Assembly (NCBI RefSeq): GCF_020748465.1
Contig: NZ_JAHZMP010000001.1
Span: 868,001-932,000, forward strand
Length of the DNA stretch: 64,000 nucleotides
Source of the DNA: Terrisporobacter mayombei
GTDB lineage: Bacteria > Bacillota > Clostridia > Peptostreptococcales > Peptostreptococcaceae
Direction: 5' to 3'
Positions 44,386 through 53,139 of the stretch are shown here, one piece after another. Both the position numbers and the translations under genes were made by a program. Positions within the stretch are counted from its first letter, which is position 1; every line of letters starts with the position of its first letter. The notes under the pieces are model-generated. The model did no database searches. It saw only the letters and a list, made by a program, of their open reading frames with translations, and was not told the origin of the DNA.

Positions 44386-44415
44386 AAAAGCCCTCCTAAT
44401 AAAGAGGGCTTTTTC
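44386..44415 (-). terminator. Terminator of the VTT membrane protein gene
   Basis: AAAAAGCCCTC/GAGGGCTTTT, 8-base loop, 13 bases after the stop on the minus strand. Confidence 0.82.
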
Positions 44416-44427
44416 ATATATAATAAA

Positions 44428-45111
44428 TTATTTACTTTTCTTTTTTTCATATCTTTTATAAATAAAAAATAATATTCCACTTACAATCAAGGTTACTATA
44501 AATACAGTGGCTGCCATAGTGTAATTCTTTAATCCAAGACAACACCCTCCAATAGTTGAAGAAACAACAGATGGTATCCTAGCCACTCCTGAAACCAATA
44601 AAAATGGTACAAGTTTAATAGGTGTAACTCCTGCAACATATGAAATAACATCCTTAGGTGTTCCTGGAATTAAAAATATAAAAAATGTTGTCATATATAA
44701 TTTTTTATTATCTTTCAAAAAGGTCATTTTTTCTAATTTTTCTTTTGATACAAAAATTTCAACAAAGTCCATTCCAAATTTTTTAGCAAATAAAAACACT
44801 ACTACTTGTCCTAACAAAGTTCCAGCTAAACAAAGAACTGCTCCTAAAAACCATCCAAAAGCATATCCTGATGCAATTTCGATAGGCTCTCCTGGTATAA
44901 TTGCTACAATAATTTGAAAAGCCGAAATTCCTATCATAATAAATTTTCCCCATATTCCTGTACTATTTATCCATGCTCTGAATTCATTCGGATTTTTTGC
45001 AAGGGAAACTATTTTTTTTCCTACTGTAAATCCTAGAGCAGTAATAATTACTAAAAATATTATTCCTCCAATTAGTAGTATTTTTTGATTCTTATCTAGT
45101 TTTTTTATAAT
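44428..45111 (-). CDS. TVP38/TMEM64 (VTT) family membrane protein with probable AUU start
   Basis: An integral membrane protein of the DedA/VTT superfamily, members of which move lipids or act in membrane homeostasis. The VTT core is IPGEPIEIASGYAFGWFLGA, with FLIPGTPKDVISYVAG further on. The first internal ATG (44937) would give only 169 residues and cut off the N-terminus. The same frame stays open for 57 more codons (LLIGGIIFLVIITALGF, a membrane segment) back to an AAGGAGGG site, with no ATG, GTG, TTG or CTG. ATT at 45111 lies 6 bases after AGGAGG and ATA at 45108 lies 9 bases after; an in-frame stop lies just upstream. Total about 227 residues, normal for the family. Confidence 0.82.
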   Translation of the reverse strand: MIKKLDKNQKILLIGGIIFLVIITALGFTVGKKIVSLAKNPNEFRAWINSTGIWGKFIMIGISAFQIIVAIIPGEPIEIASGYAFGWFLGAVLCLAGTLLGQVVVFLFAKKFGMDFVEIFVSKEKLEKMTFLKDNKKLYMTTFFIFLIPGTPKDVISYVAGVTPIKLVPFLLVSGVARIPSVVSSTIGGCCLGLKNYTMAATVFIVTLIVSGILFFIYKRYEKKKSK

Positions 45112-45244
45112 AATTTCCCTCCTTACTTAAAATTTTTTATTTTTTTAACTGTACTTATATTAACCAAATAGACTCAATACATTCTTACTTCAGTGCACTT
45201 CCTTATTCAAAAGTATTAATTCTATTTTTGTTATAAATTTCATA

Positions 45245-45273
45245 TTTACATAGAACAATAGTTCGAATATAAT
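45245..45273 (+). promoter_or_regulatory. SOS promoter with LexA box
   Basis: TTTACA, 17 bases, TATAAT. The spacer holds GAACAATAGTTC (45253-45264), the palindromic Gram-positive LexA/DinR box (GAAC-N4-GTTC). LexA bound here would block the polymerase gene until DNA damage. Confidence 0.85.
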
Positions 45274-45318
45274 TAAAATATATTAAACATTCGTTCCATG
45301 AAAAGGAAGGTGCATTTA

Positions 45319-46572
45319 TTGAGCAAAAAACTTATTTTTCATATTGATGTAAACAGTGCATATTTATCTTGGACAGCTGCTTATTTACTAGAGAAAGGAT
45401 ATGAAACAGATATTCGAAAAATTCCTAGTGTTATTGGTGGTAATGAGGAGACACGTCATGGTATTGTATTAGCTAAAAGTGGACCTGCTAAAAATTATAA
45501 AATTCAAACAGGTGAAACTTTATTTTCTGCTAGAATCAAGTGTAAAAATCTAATTGTAGTTCCTCCCCACTATGATTTATTTAAAAGATGTTCTGACTTC
45601 ATGGTAGAACTTCTTAATGAGTATACGCCTAATATACAAAGGTTTAGCTGCGATGAATGCTTTTTAGATTTTACAAACATGGAAAATTTATATAAAGATC
45701 CCCTAGATTTAGCCTATGAAATAAAAGGTAGAATTGAAAAAGAACTGGGTTTTACAGTCAACATAGGAATATCAAATAACAAATTATTGTCAAAGATAGC
45801 ATCTGACTTTTCCAAACCAAATAAAGTACATACTCTTTTTCCTTATGAAATAGAAAAAAAAATGTGGCCTTTAGATGTGGGAGAGCTATTTGGCGTAGGA
45901 AGAAAAACTCTAAAAAAACTTAATAGCTACGGTATAAAAACTATAGGTGATTTAGCAAATTTTGATGTTGATGTTTTAAAATATAAACTAAACTCCTATG
46001 GTGAGCAAATTTGGAAATATGCCAATGGCATTGAAGATTCAGAAGTTAGAAAAAGTAGTTATATAGGTATGAAAGGTATGGGCAATAGTACAACTACTCA
46101 TTTTGATATAGCCACTAAAAAAGAAGCTCACATGGTTATTTCATCTCTTTGTGAAACAATTGGTATGAGGCTTAGAAAAAATAATAGTTGTTTCAACGTA
46201 GTATCTATACATTATAAAACAGACTCTTTCTTTTATAGAAGAAAGCAGAAAAAACTAAATTACTCTACTGATAGCACCCAAGACATAAAAAAAGAAGCTA
46301 TAAAGCTATTTGATGAATTATGGGAAGAAGAACCCATCCGCCAAGTAGGTGTGCATGTGACAGGACTGTTTAATAATAACGAAGTTCAACTATCTTTACT
46401 TGAAGAAGGAAGCCATGAAAAAAAGAAAAACCTAGACAAAACTATTGATAACATTAGAAATAAATATGGCAAATATGCAATATCAACAGCTCAATTTATA
46501 GACACTCCTATTCCGCCACTATGTGGTGGCATAAACGAAGATGATTACCCCATGATGAGTAGTTTAATATAA
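45319..46572 (+). CDS. dinB: Y-family DNA polymerase (DinB/UmuC-like, Pol IV type)
   Basis: An error-prone translesion polymerase. The N-terminal palm has FHIDVNSAYLSWTA (metal Asp), FSCDECFLDFTN (catalytic SxDE variant CDE) and VNIGISNNKLLSKIASDFSK; the thumb has LFGVGRKTLKKLNSYGI. About 418 residues. A TTG start at 45319 lies 6 bases after AAGGAAGGTG and gives the usual family start (MSKKLIFHIDVN); the ATG at 45298 is upstream of that ribosome site and less likely. It is under an SOS promoter and followed by a small gene in the same operon. Confidence 0.92.
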   Translation: MSKKLIFHIDVNSAYLSWTAAYLLEKGYETDIRKIPSVIGGNEETRHGIVLAKSGPAKNYKIQTGETLFSARIKCKNLIVVPPHYDLFKRCSDFMVELLNEYTPNIQRFSCDECFLDFTNMENLYKDPLDLAYEIKGRIEKELGFTVNIGISNNKLLSKIASDFSKPNKVHTLFPYEIEKKMWPLDVGELFGVGRKTLKKLNSYGIKTIGDLANFDVDVLKYKLNSYGEQIWKYANGIEDSEVRKSSYIGMKGMGNSTTTHFDIATKKEAHMVISSLCETIGMRLRKNNSCFNVVSIHYKTDSFFYRRKQKKLNYSTDSTQDIKKEAIKLFDELWEEEPIRQVGVHVTGLFNNNEVQLSLLEEGSHEKKKNLDKTIDNIRNKYGKYAISTAQFIDTPIPPLCGGINEDDYPMMSSLI

Positions 46573-46596
46573 TTTATTGAAAGGTGATGATTATAA

Positions 46597-46857
46597 ATGA
46601 AACTTGTGTCTAAGGAGATCGATATAGTCACTGTATTTGATAAGAGTGGTAAAATACAACCTATTAAATTTAAATTCGAAGATAGAGATTCTACTAAAGT
46701 CATAAAAGTAGATAAGGTTATAGATTTTGTAGATTGTAAATTTGCTGGTGATTCAATTATAGTTTATAAATGCCAATCTTGTATCGATAATGTTATAAAA
46801 CCTTTCGAACTAAAGTTTGAAAAGAGAACTTGTAAATGGTATTTGTACAAAATTTAA
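46597..46857 (+). CDS. Small protein of unknown function in the dinB operon
   Basis: An 86-residue soluble protein starting MKLVSKEIDIVTVFDKSGKI, rich in beta strands by appearance, with two Cys in YKCQSC and one in KRTCKWYLYK. It has an AAAGGTG ribosome site 24 bases after the polymerase stop and a terminator directly behind it, so it is in the SOS operon. I do not recognise a named family; a helper of the polymerase or a damage-response protein is possible by association only. Confidence 0.75.
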   Translation: MKLVSKEIDIVTVFDKSGKIQPIKFKFEDRDSTKVIKVDKVIDFVDCKFAGDSIIVYKCQSCIDNVIKPFELKFEKRTCKWYLYKI

Positions 46858-46861
46858 ATAA

Positions 46862-46906
46862 TAAAAAGAACATCTACAAAATATAATTTCAGAGATGTTC
46901 TTTTTA
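46862..46906 (+). terminator. Terminator of the dinB operon
   Basis: AAAAAGAACATCT/AGATGTTCTTTTT, about 17-base loop. Confidence 0.85.
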
Positions 46907-46958
46907 TTATTTAACTCTATTAATTTATAACAATAAAGAAAATTGTCCAATCTAAGCT

Positions 46959-48230
46959 TTACGCCGCTATTTCTTCTTTTCCACCACCACAATATTTGTC
47001 TACATCAAAGTCTTTTTCACTATTGGCAACAATTAGTGTGCACACATTATCTCCCATAACATTAACTGTAGTTCTAAACATATCTACTATTCTTTCCACT
47101 CCCATAATTAACCCTATTCCTTCAAGAGGTAAATTCACAGAAGTAAGAACCATAGATAACATTATCATTCCAACACCTGGAACTCCAGCAGTACCTATTG
47201 ATGCTAATGTGGCTGTTAAGACTATTGTCATCATTTGATTCATTTCCAAATTTATACCATATATTTGAGCTATGAATAAAGCTGCCACACCCTGCATTAT
47301 TGCAGTTCCATCCATATTTATAGTTGCTCCCATCGGTATTGTGAAAGATCTTGTAGTTTTACCAACACCTAAATTTTCTAATATTTCCATACTCGCTGGA
47401 ACTGAAGCATTACTTGATGAAGTCGAAAAAGTAATAGCTGCAACTTTTGTAAACTTCTTTAAAAATGGCTTAATTTTTTGTTTTGTAAATACTTTGAATA
47501 GTCCACCATAAACTATAGTAACATGAATAGCTAGACCTAAAAGTACAACGACTAAATATTTAACTAAAACTAATATGGCATCTTTTCCCACAGTTGAGAA
47601 AGTTTCTGCAACTAAAGCAAATACACCTATTGGAGCTGCCATCATTATTATTCCAACCATTTTCATACATATATCATTAGCACTTTCAAATACTTTTCTT
47701 ACTGGCTCTGCTTTTTCGCCCACCATGCTCATTGCTACTCCTGTAAGCAATGCAAAGAATATTATTTGTAGCATATCACCATTTGCAAAAGATGCAATTG
47801 GATTTGATGGTATTATCCCAAGTATAATATCTACAAGTGATTTTGATTCTCCTATTGCTACCTCACCAGTAACTACAGAACTCATATCCAGACCTGCACC
47901 TGGTTTTAATACACTTCCTAAAAATAAAGCTATTATTATTGCCACAGCAGTAGTTAATAAGTAAAATACCATAGTTTTAGTTCCTATTCTTCCTAATTGT
48001 TTAACATCTCCCATAGATGATGCTCCACATACTAATGAAACAAATACTAATGGAACAACCATCATTTTAATTGCCGATGTAAATCCAGTACCTAATACCT
48101 TGAATACTCCACCTATAATTACTGTATCCTTAATATAGCTTCCCGGTAATGATTTCAATATTAATCCAAATATAAAACCTAAAAATAATCCTAATAAAAT
48201 TTTACTTGTTAATGTAACTTTTTTCTTCAT
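46959..48230 (-). CDS. Dicarboxylate/glutamate:cation symporter (DAACS family)
   Basis: A 423-residue membrane symporter for glutamate, aspartate or C4-dicarboxylates. Family motifs are ITFSTSSSNASVPASMEILE (serine-rich re-entrant loop), IPMGATINMDGTAIMQGVA and GVPGVGMIMLSMVL, ending VERIVDMFRTTVNVMGD. About eight membrane segments. It is paralogous to sstT at 7578-8804 but belongs to the GltP/DctA-like branch (NMDGTA, R-T-x-N-V). Monocistronic with an AAGGGAG ribosome site. Confidence 0.92.
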   Translation of the reverse strand: MKKKVTLTSKILLGLFLGFIFGLILKSLPGSYIKDTVIIGGVFKVLGTGFTSAIKMMVVPLVFVSLVCGASSMGDVKQLGRIGTKTMVFYLLTTAVAIIIALFLGSVLKPGAGLDMSSVVTGEVAIGESKSLVDIILGIIPSNPIASFANGDMLQIIFFALLTGVAMSMVGEKAEPVRKVFESANDICMKMVGIIMMAAPIGVFALVAETFSTVGKDAILVLVKYLVVVLLGLAIHVTIVYGGLFKVFTKQKIKPFLKKFTKVAAITFSTSSSNASVPASMEILENLGVGKTTRSFTIPMGATINMDGTAIMQGVAALFIAQIYGINLEMNQMMTIVLTATLASIGTAGVPGVGMIMLSMVLTSVNLPLEGIGLIMGVERIVDMFRTTVNVMGDNVCTLIVANSEKDFDVDKYCGGGKEEIAA

Positions 48231-48540
48231 TGTTCAATCTCCCTTATTTCTTTTTCGTCGTTATTATTACATTATACACTAATTTTCGTATTTTTGTTTA
48301 TTTTTTTAAGTTTGAATATATTTTTGTATTGTTTTTGTTTATTTTTTAAAGAATTATAAGCTAAAACATTATTTATTTTACTCTTATTTAATTTCACAGG
48401 TAATTATTAATGTATTTGTTAAAAAATTTATTAATTTTCAAGGTTTATCGAACTTTAAATCCATTTTGATATATAATATTCCGTTTTAAGTAAAATATAC
48501 AAAATTATATATAGTTGCATTTCTTTGTGTATTCCAAATA
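48231..48540. other. Intergenic region
   Basis: AT-rich stretch that must hold the promoter of the symporter gene. No gene or conserved RNA is recognised. Confidence 0.5.
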
Positions 48541-48541
48541 A

Positions 48542-48573
48542 AATACACCTAAAGATATATCCTTAGGTGTATT
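48542..48573 (-). terminator. Terminator of the 193-residue protein gene
   Basis: AATACACCTAA/TTAGGTGTATT with a 10-base loop on the minus strand. Confidence 0.75.
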
Positions 48574-48597
48574 ATGTTAAATATAAAATTAATCTTA

Positions 48598-49179
48598 TTA
48601 TATGGTATATATTCTCGTATTACAGTACTGCATAAGTGGCACCTCTGCTTCTTTATCTAATTGACTCATAATCATAGTAATATCATAATAGTTTTCATCT
48701 TTTTGATAAATAGCATAGGTTGATTTTATATATCCTTGTATAGAGTCTGTTATTACTTTAGAAGGAGAGCATACTTGACAGCATTTATTATTCATTTGAC
48801 TATCTACAGGAATTAACTCTTCAATTTGTAGAGGATGTAGTTTTCCTCCTATATTAAAAAGCTTCTCATAATCCTCTTCACTATATTCCACTATATATGA
48901 TGTTTCTAATTTATTATTACTGTCCTTCTTTATTATTTCTTCCTTACAATCTTCAAAAACTTCTTTAGTTGTATATGTTCCAGAAAAATCACCTCTAACA
49001 GTTGATATTGACCCTTTTTTCTCACTATAATTCACTTCCATAGTTGTATTAGAAGAGAAGGTAATTATATTATTATTGTCCCGATTTACTTCCTGACCTG
49101 TAACTCCATACTCTATTTTTAATTTTTTAGCATTATTAACTAACTTTATTAGCTGTTGCAATACACTGCTTTCATGCAT
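48598..49179 (-). CDS. Hypothetical protein, 193 residues
   Basis: I do not recognise a family. The gene has a strong GGAGGTG site 6 bases before ATG and a terminator behind it. The protein is soluble with no signal peptide, and contains a Cys cluster NKCCQVCSPS near residue 133 and two Tyr-rich strands (GYIKSTYAIY, ENYYDITM). It is divergent from the leucine-rich-repeat gene, sharing a 140-base upstream region with it. Confidence 0.7.
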   Translation of the reverse strand: MHESSVLQQLIKLVNNAKKLKIEYGVTGQEVNRDNNNIITFSSNTTMEVNYSEKKGSISTVRGDFSGTYTTKEVFEDCKEEIIKKDSNNKLETSYIVEYSEEDYEKLFNIGGKLHPLQIEELIPVDSQMNNKCCQVCSPSKVITDSIQGYIKSTYAIYQKDENYYDITMIMSQLDKEAEVPLMQYCNTRIYTI

Positions 49180-49318
49180 TTAATCACCTCCATTTATTCA
49201 TTTTTAATAAATATTATTTAAGTATATTATAATTACACCTAAATTATTACTAACTATATCAATACATATTAACAAATCAATATCTTCAATCATATAAATA
49301 AAAAAGGGGGTGCGTAAA

Positions 49319-50863
49319 ATGACTAACCTAGTTCCGGACATAAATTTAAAGACTGTCATAAACCAATACTTTTCTAGGGAAGAAAACACAGAAATAACTA
49401 AATCAGACTTGGAAAATGTAAAAGGTTATATATATTCAGATATATCCTCCCTAGGCAAATATATCTGTAGTATGGAGGGTCTTCAATATGCAACTAATAT
49501 GACAGAGTTGCTTATTGAAAATAATTTATTAACTAGCATGGAACAACTTATTAACTTAAAAAATTTAAATACTTTATTTTTAAATAACAATTTGATTACA
49601 GTTGTGCCAGATTTGTCTAATATGACTAATTTGACGTCTTTACTACTTAACGGTAATGAGATTAAGGATATTTCACCTATTTCTAGTGGAAAAAATCTTA
49701 GATTTATTAAAATTAATGAAAATAGAGTTTCTGACTTATCTTCATTATCTACTTTAGAAAACCTTAAAGAATTACGTGCCATAAATCAAGATATAGAAAT
49801 CAAGGATGTTATAGGATCACCTGATTTTTATACATTAGATATTAGCTTTTTAAAGGACATTAATGGGCAAACACCAAAAAACATATCTCCTACTCACTTA
49901 GGTGAATATAATAGTGAGAGTAAAGAGATAACTTGGGATACATCATTAGTTTCTTTTGAAAGTCCTAGTTTTAATTTTGAAAGTGATGATGGCTATTTTT
50001 CTGGTATTGTTACAGTAGATTTAATTGACGTGGATCAAACTGTTATTATAGAGGACGAAAATTTACAAAATGAAATAATGGATATTTTAGATAAAAAGAA
50101 CAATATTATAACTTTAAAAGATATTCTAAAACTTCGATATTTAGATTTAAGCAATAAGAGTATTAAATCTTTAAAAGGTTTAGAACATGCAAATAATTTA
50201 TATACATTAATCTTAGATAATACTTACATTACTGATTTGCAGTATGTTCCTTCATCTGTTAATTATGTATCTTCCAAGGACTTAAAAAATGAAGTAAATA
50301 TTCCAGATGATAGATTGAAATCACTTATAAATATTGTTCTAGATAAAAATGATAGATGTATTCTTACTTTTAATGATATAAAAAATTTAACTGTTTTAGA
50401 TGAATTTGCTAACCATATTAATTCTTTAGAAGGCTTGCAGTATGCTGAAAACTTAAAAATTCTAAGTCTTCTAAATAATAGAATTTCTGATATAAATCCT
50501 ATATGTGCTTTGACTAATCTAACTTATTTGGACCTTAGCAATAATAATTTAAAAGATTTATCACCTTTGTCTTCTTTTTATAAAAATATCTCTTATGTTT
50601 ATGCTAATAATCAAAAAATTACAGTTGAAAAAGGTACAGCTCCACAAAACAATATTTTTAATTTATCTTTAGATTTTGTAAAAGATATTGATGGGAGTAT
50701 TATTAAAAATATAACTCCATGTCAAGGCGGCATATATAATAAGCAAGAGAACTCTATAACCTGGAATTTGGATTGTATACCTTGTGATCTTAGCTTCGAT
50801 TTTGCTGGTATAAATGATATTTTTTCTGGAACTGTTTATGTAAAAGTTAAAATAATCGAATAA
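49319..50863 (+). CDS. Leucine-rich-repeat protein with two LRR/Ig-like modules
   Basis: A protein of 514 residues built as two copies of the same unit. Each unit begins with PD..LK..IN..L (VPDINLKTVINQYF; IPDDRLKSLINIVL), has several internalin-like 22-residue LRRs (LNTLFLNNNLITVVPDLSNM; LTYLDLSNNNLKDLSPLSSF), and ends with an Ig-like segment (SFLKDINGQTPKNISPTHLG; DFVKDIDGSIIKNITPCQGG). No signal peptide, LPXTG or membrane segment is seen. The ATG at 49319 lies 7 bases after AAGGGGG; the upstream GTG is part of that site. LRR proteins bind other proteins; the target is unknown. Confidence 0.88.
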   Translation: MTNLVPDINLKTVINQYFSREENTEITKSDLENVKGYIYSDISSLGKYICSMEGLQYATNMTELLIENNLLTSMEQLINLKNLNTLFLNNNLITVVPDLSNMTNLTSLLLNGNEIKDISPISSGKNLRFIKINENRVSDLSSLSTLENLKELRAINQDIEIKDVIGSPDFYTLDISFLKDINGQTPKNISPTHLGEYNSESKEITWDTSLVSFESPSFNFESDDGYFSGIVTVDLIDVDQTVIIEDENLQNEIMDILDKKNNIITLKDILKLRYLDLSNKSIKSLKGLEHANNLYTLILDNTYITDLQYVPSSVNYVSSKDLKNEVNIPDDRLKSLINIVLDKNDRCILTFNDIKNLTVLDEFANHINSLEGLQYAENLKILSLLNNRISDINPICALTNLTYLDLSNNNLKDLSPLSSFYKNISYVYANNQKITVEKGTAPQNNIFNLSLDFVKDIDGSIIKNITPCQGGIYNKQENSITWNLDCIPCDLSFDFAGINDIFSGTVYVKVKIIE

Positions 50864-50883
50864 ATAAACATAAATTTTTTAAT

Positions 50884-50916
50884 AGAAAAAGCCAGTGATT
50901 TCACTGGCTTTTTCTA
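50884..50916. terminator. Bidirectional terminator
   Basis: GAAAAAGCCAGTGA/TCACTGGCTTTTTC between the convergent LRR and lipoprotein genes. Confidence 0.87.
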
Positions 50917-51597
50917 TTAAACTTCTTTATTTTTTCTTTTTCTTATAAAAATAAACCCACCAATAACTATAACTGCTACTCCGCTAATTATCATTATAAT
51001 ATTAGAAATGTTTGGAACATTAAATTTAACATGAATACTATCCAATGTATTTAAAGTATAGTCCCAATTATAAGTAGTTCTTCCATCCTTCTCTTCAACT
51101 GTGCTTGTTGCATTAGACTCTGATAATTTAAATGGAATTGTCATATGTAGATTCATACTAGCTGAGTTTCCTATAAAACTAAGCATTGACAAATCTTCTT
51201 CTGTCATCTCTCCAAGAAGAGCCTCTTTAATATTTAAAGTTACATCATAAGTATTATAAATTAAACTTTTCTCTTCCGATATATTTATAAATTTATTATC
51301 TTTTATATTTTTATTTTCACTAGACATTAAACCTTTTATGTTTCCTAAATCTTTTTTAAGCAAATATCCTGACTGATTAGGTTCATTTATTTTTTCAATA
51401 GAATCTGCCTTATACTCTTCTTTTACTCTTTGTAAATCCTCTTCTGTCATATTTGTAGCCATATAATTATTAGTTAATAATTTCATAGCCATGGTCATAT
51501 TACCTTTTTTGTCTATATCCAATGTTAGGTCTGTATTTACACATCCTACCAACAAAATACTAAAACATACTAATAATACTGCTAATAATTTTTTCAT
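50917..51597 (-). CDS. Lipoprotein with C-terminal membrane anchor (DUF3153/LppM-like)
   Basis: A 226-residue extracellular protein. The lipobox SILLVGCVN puts the lipidated Cys near residue 19, followed by TDLTLDIDKKGNMTMAMKLL, a beta-rich domain of about 175 residues and a C-terminal membrane helix (IIMIISGVAVIVIGGFIFI) with a basic tail RKRKNKEV. Lipid anchor plus C-terminal helix is typical of LppM-like proteins. Function unknown. Ribosome site AAGGCGGG. Confidence 0.75.
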   Translation of the reverse strand: MKKLLAVLLVCFSILLVGCVNTDLTLDIDKKGNMTMAMKLLTNNYMATNMTEEDLQRVKEEYKADSIEKINEPNQSGYLLKKDLGNIKGLMSSENKNIKDNKFINISEEKSLIYNTYDVTLNIKEALLGEMTEEDLSMLSFIGNSASMNLHMTIPFKLSESNATSTVEEKDGRTTYNWDYTLNTLDSIHVKFNVPNISNIIMIISGVAVIVIGGFIFIRKRKNKEV

Positions 51598-51838
51598 TTT
51601 TACCCGCCTTTACTTAAATATTCCATATAATATTATATCCCCTATGGCAATAAATGACTAGTTAATCTTTTTTCTATTATATATAAAATCTTATTTAATT
51701 TATTATTAAATACTATATCATTATATATGTCAAATTCAATCGAATTATGTTGCACTATTTTTTTCAATATGTTACTCTATATAAAATAAAATATTTTTTA
51801 TACATAAGATGTATACAATATAACTTTGGAGGTAAAAC

Positions 51839-52747
51839 ATGAAAAATATATGCGTTATAGGCAGCTTGAATATGGATTTAGTTGTTAATGTTGACACAAT
51901 GCCAAAGCCTGGACAAACTCTTTTAGGAGGCAATTTCAAAGAAGTTCCAGGAGGTAAAGGAGCAAACCAAGCCGTTGCAATGGCTAGATTAGAAGGAAAT
52001 GTTTCTATGATAGGCAAAGTTGGTAATGATAGTTTTGGTAAAACATTAATGGAAGCTCTAAATAATGATAATGTTAATACAGATCATGTTCATATAGCTA
52101 GTTGTTCTACTGGTGTGGCATTTATAACTGTAGATAAAAATGCTCAAAACGCTATAGTTGTAGCCCCAGGAGCAAATTTTCAATTAACTAAAGATGATAT
52201 AGATAGAAATATAGATTGCATAAAAAACAGTGATATAGTGGTAATCCAATTAGAAACTCCTTTAGAAACTGTAAAGTATGCTCTAAAAGTTGCAAAAGAT
52301 TTAAATAAATACACAATACTTAATCCTGCACCAGCAGTTAAGTTAGATGATGAAATAATAAAAAGTGTGGATTTATTAACTCCTAATGAAACCGAATTGG
52401 AAATTATCTCTGAAATAAAAATAGAAAATGAAGATGATATAAACAAAGCAGCTAGCAAAGTAATAGAAAAAGGTGTCAACGAATTAATAGTTACTCTTGG
52501 ATCTAAAGGTAGCTTATATATAAATGAAGAAAAATCATTCTTTAAACCCGCTTACAAAGTTGAAGCAGTTGATACTACTGCTGCTGGTGATTCTTTCACA
52601 GGAGCTTTAGCAGTTGCTCTATCAAACAACAAAACTATAAAAGAAGCCATGGACTTTGCTTCTAAAGTAGGAGCTTTATCTGTTATGAAAGAAGGAGCTC
52701 AAAGCTCTCTACCAACATTAAAAGACGTTGAAAACTTTGGGAGGTAA
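51839..52747 (+). CDS. rbsK: Ribokinase
   Basis: Phosphorylates ribose to ribose 5-phosphate in the cytoplasm. A PfkB-family kinase of 302 residues with SLNMDLVVNVDTMPKPGQTL, GGKGANQAVAMARL (substrate site), LNPAPA, LTPNETE and the catalytic motif VDTTAAGDSFTGAL. First gene of rbsKDACB with a TTGGAGG ribosome site. No rbsR repressor gene is adjacent. Confidence 0.96.
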   Translation: MKNICVIGSLNMDLVVNVDTMPKPGQTLLGGNFKEVPGGKGANQAVAMARLEGNVSMIGKVGNDSFGKTLMEALNNDNVNTDHVHIASCSTGVAFITVDKNAQNAIVVAPGANFQLTKDDIDRNIDCIKNSDIVVIQLETPLETVKYALKVAKDLNKYTILNPAPAVKLDDEIIKSVDLLTPNETELEIISEIKIENEDDINKAASKVIEKGVNELIVTLGSKGSLYINEEKSFFKPAYKVEAVDTTAAGDSFTGALAVALSNNKTIKEAMDFASKVGALSVMKEGAQSSLPTLKDVENFGR

Positions 52748-52749
52748 TT

Positions 52750-53139
52750 ATGAAAAAGACAAAAATGATAAATAGTGAATTATCTTATGCAATAAGCCAA
52801 ATGGGACATACTGATTCTTTAACTATAGGTGATTGTGGTTTACCAATTCCATCTGAAACTAAAAGAATAGATTTAGCTTTAACTCATAATGTACCTACTT
52901 TTATTCAAACTTTAGATGTAATACTTGTGGAATTATGTGTTGAAGAAGCAATAGTAGCTTCTGAGATAAAAGAAAAAAATCCAGAAGTTTATGAAGCAAT
53001 AAAGAAAAGAGTTTCTAACTTACAAGAAGTAAGTCATGAAGAATTTAAAGTTTTAACAAAAAACAGCAAGGCAGTAGTAAGAACTGGAGAATGTAGTCCT
53101 TACGCTAACATAATTTTAAAATCAGGAGTAGTATTTTAA
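52750..53139 (+). CDS. rbsD: D-ribose pyranase
   Basis: Converts the beta-pyranose form of ribose to the furanose form used by ribokinase. 129 residues with ISQMGHTDSLTIGDCGLPIP (catalytic His and Asp) and the C-terminal VRTGECSPYANIIL. It starts 2 bases after rbsK stops, with GGGAGG as ribosome site, and its stop overlaps the rbsA start. Confidence 0.96.
   Translation: MKKTKMINSELSYAISQMGHTDSLTIGDCGLPIPSETKRIDLALTHNVPTFIQTLDVILVELCVEEAIVASEIKEKNPEVYEAIKKRVSNLQEVSHEEFKVLTKNSKAVVRTGECSPYANIILKSGVVF

Noticed and set aside
51600-51838. Regulatory element or rbsR remnant before rbsK
   Set aside because: No repressor-like coding sequence and no convincing palindrome or cre site was found by eye.
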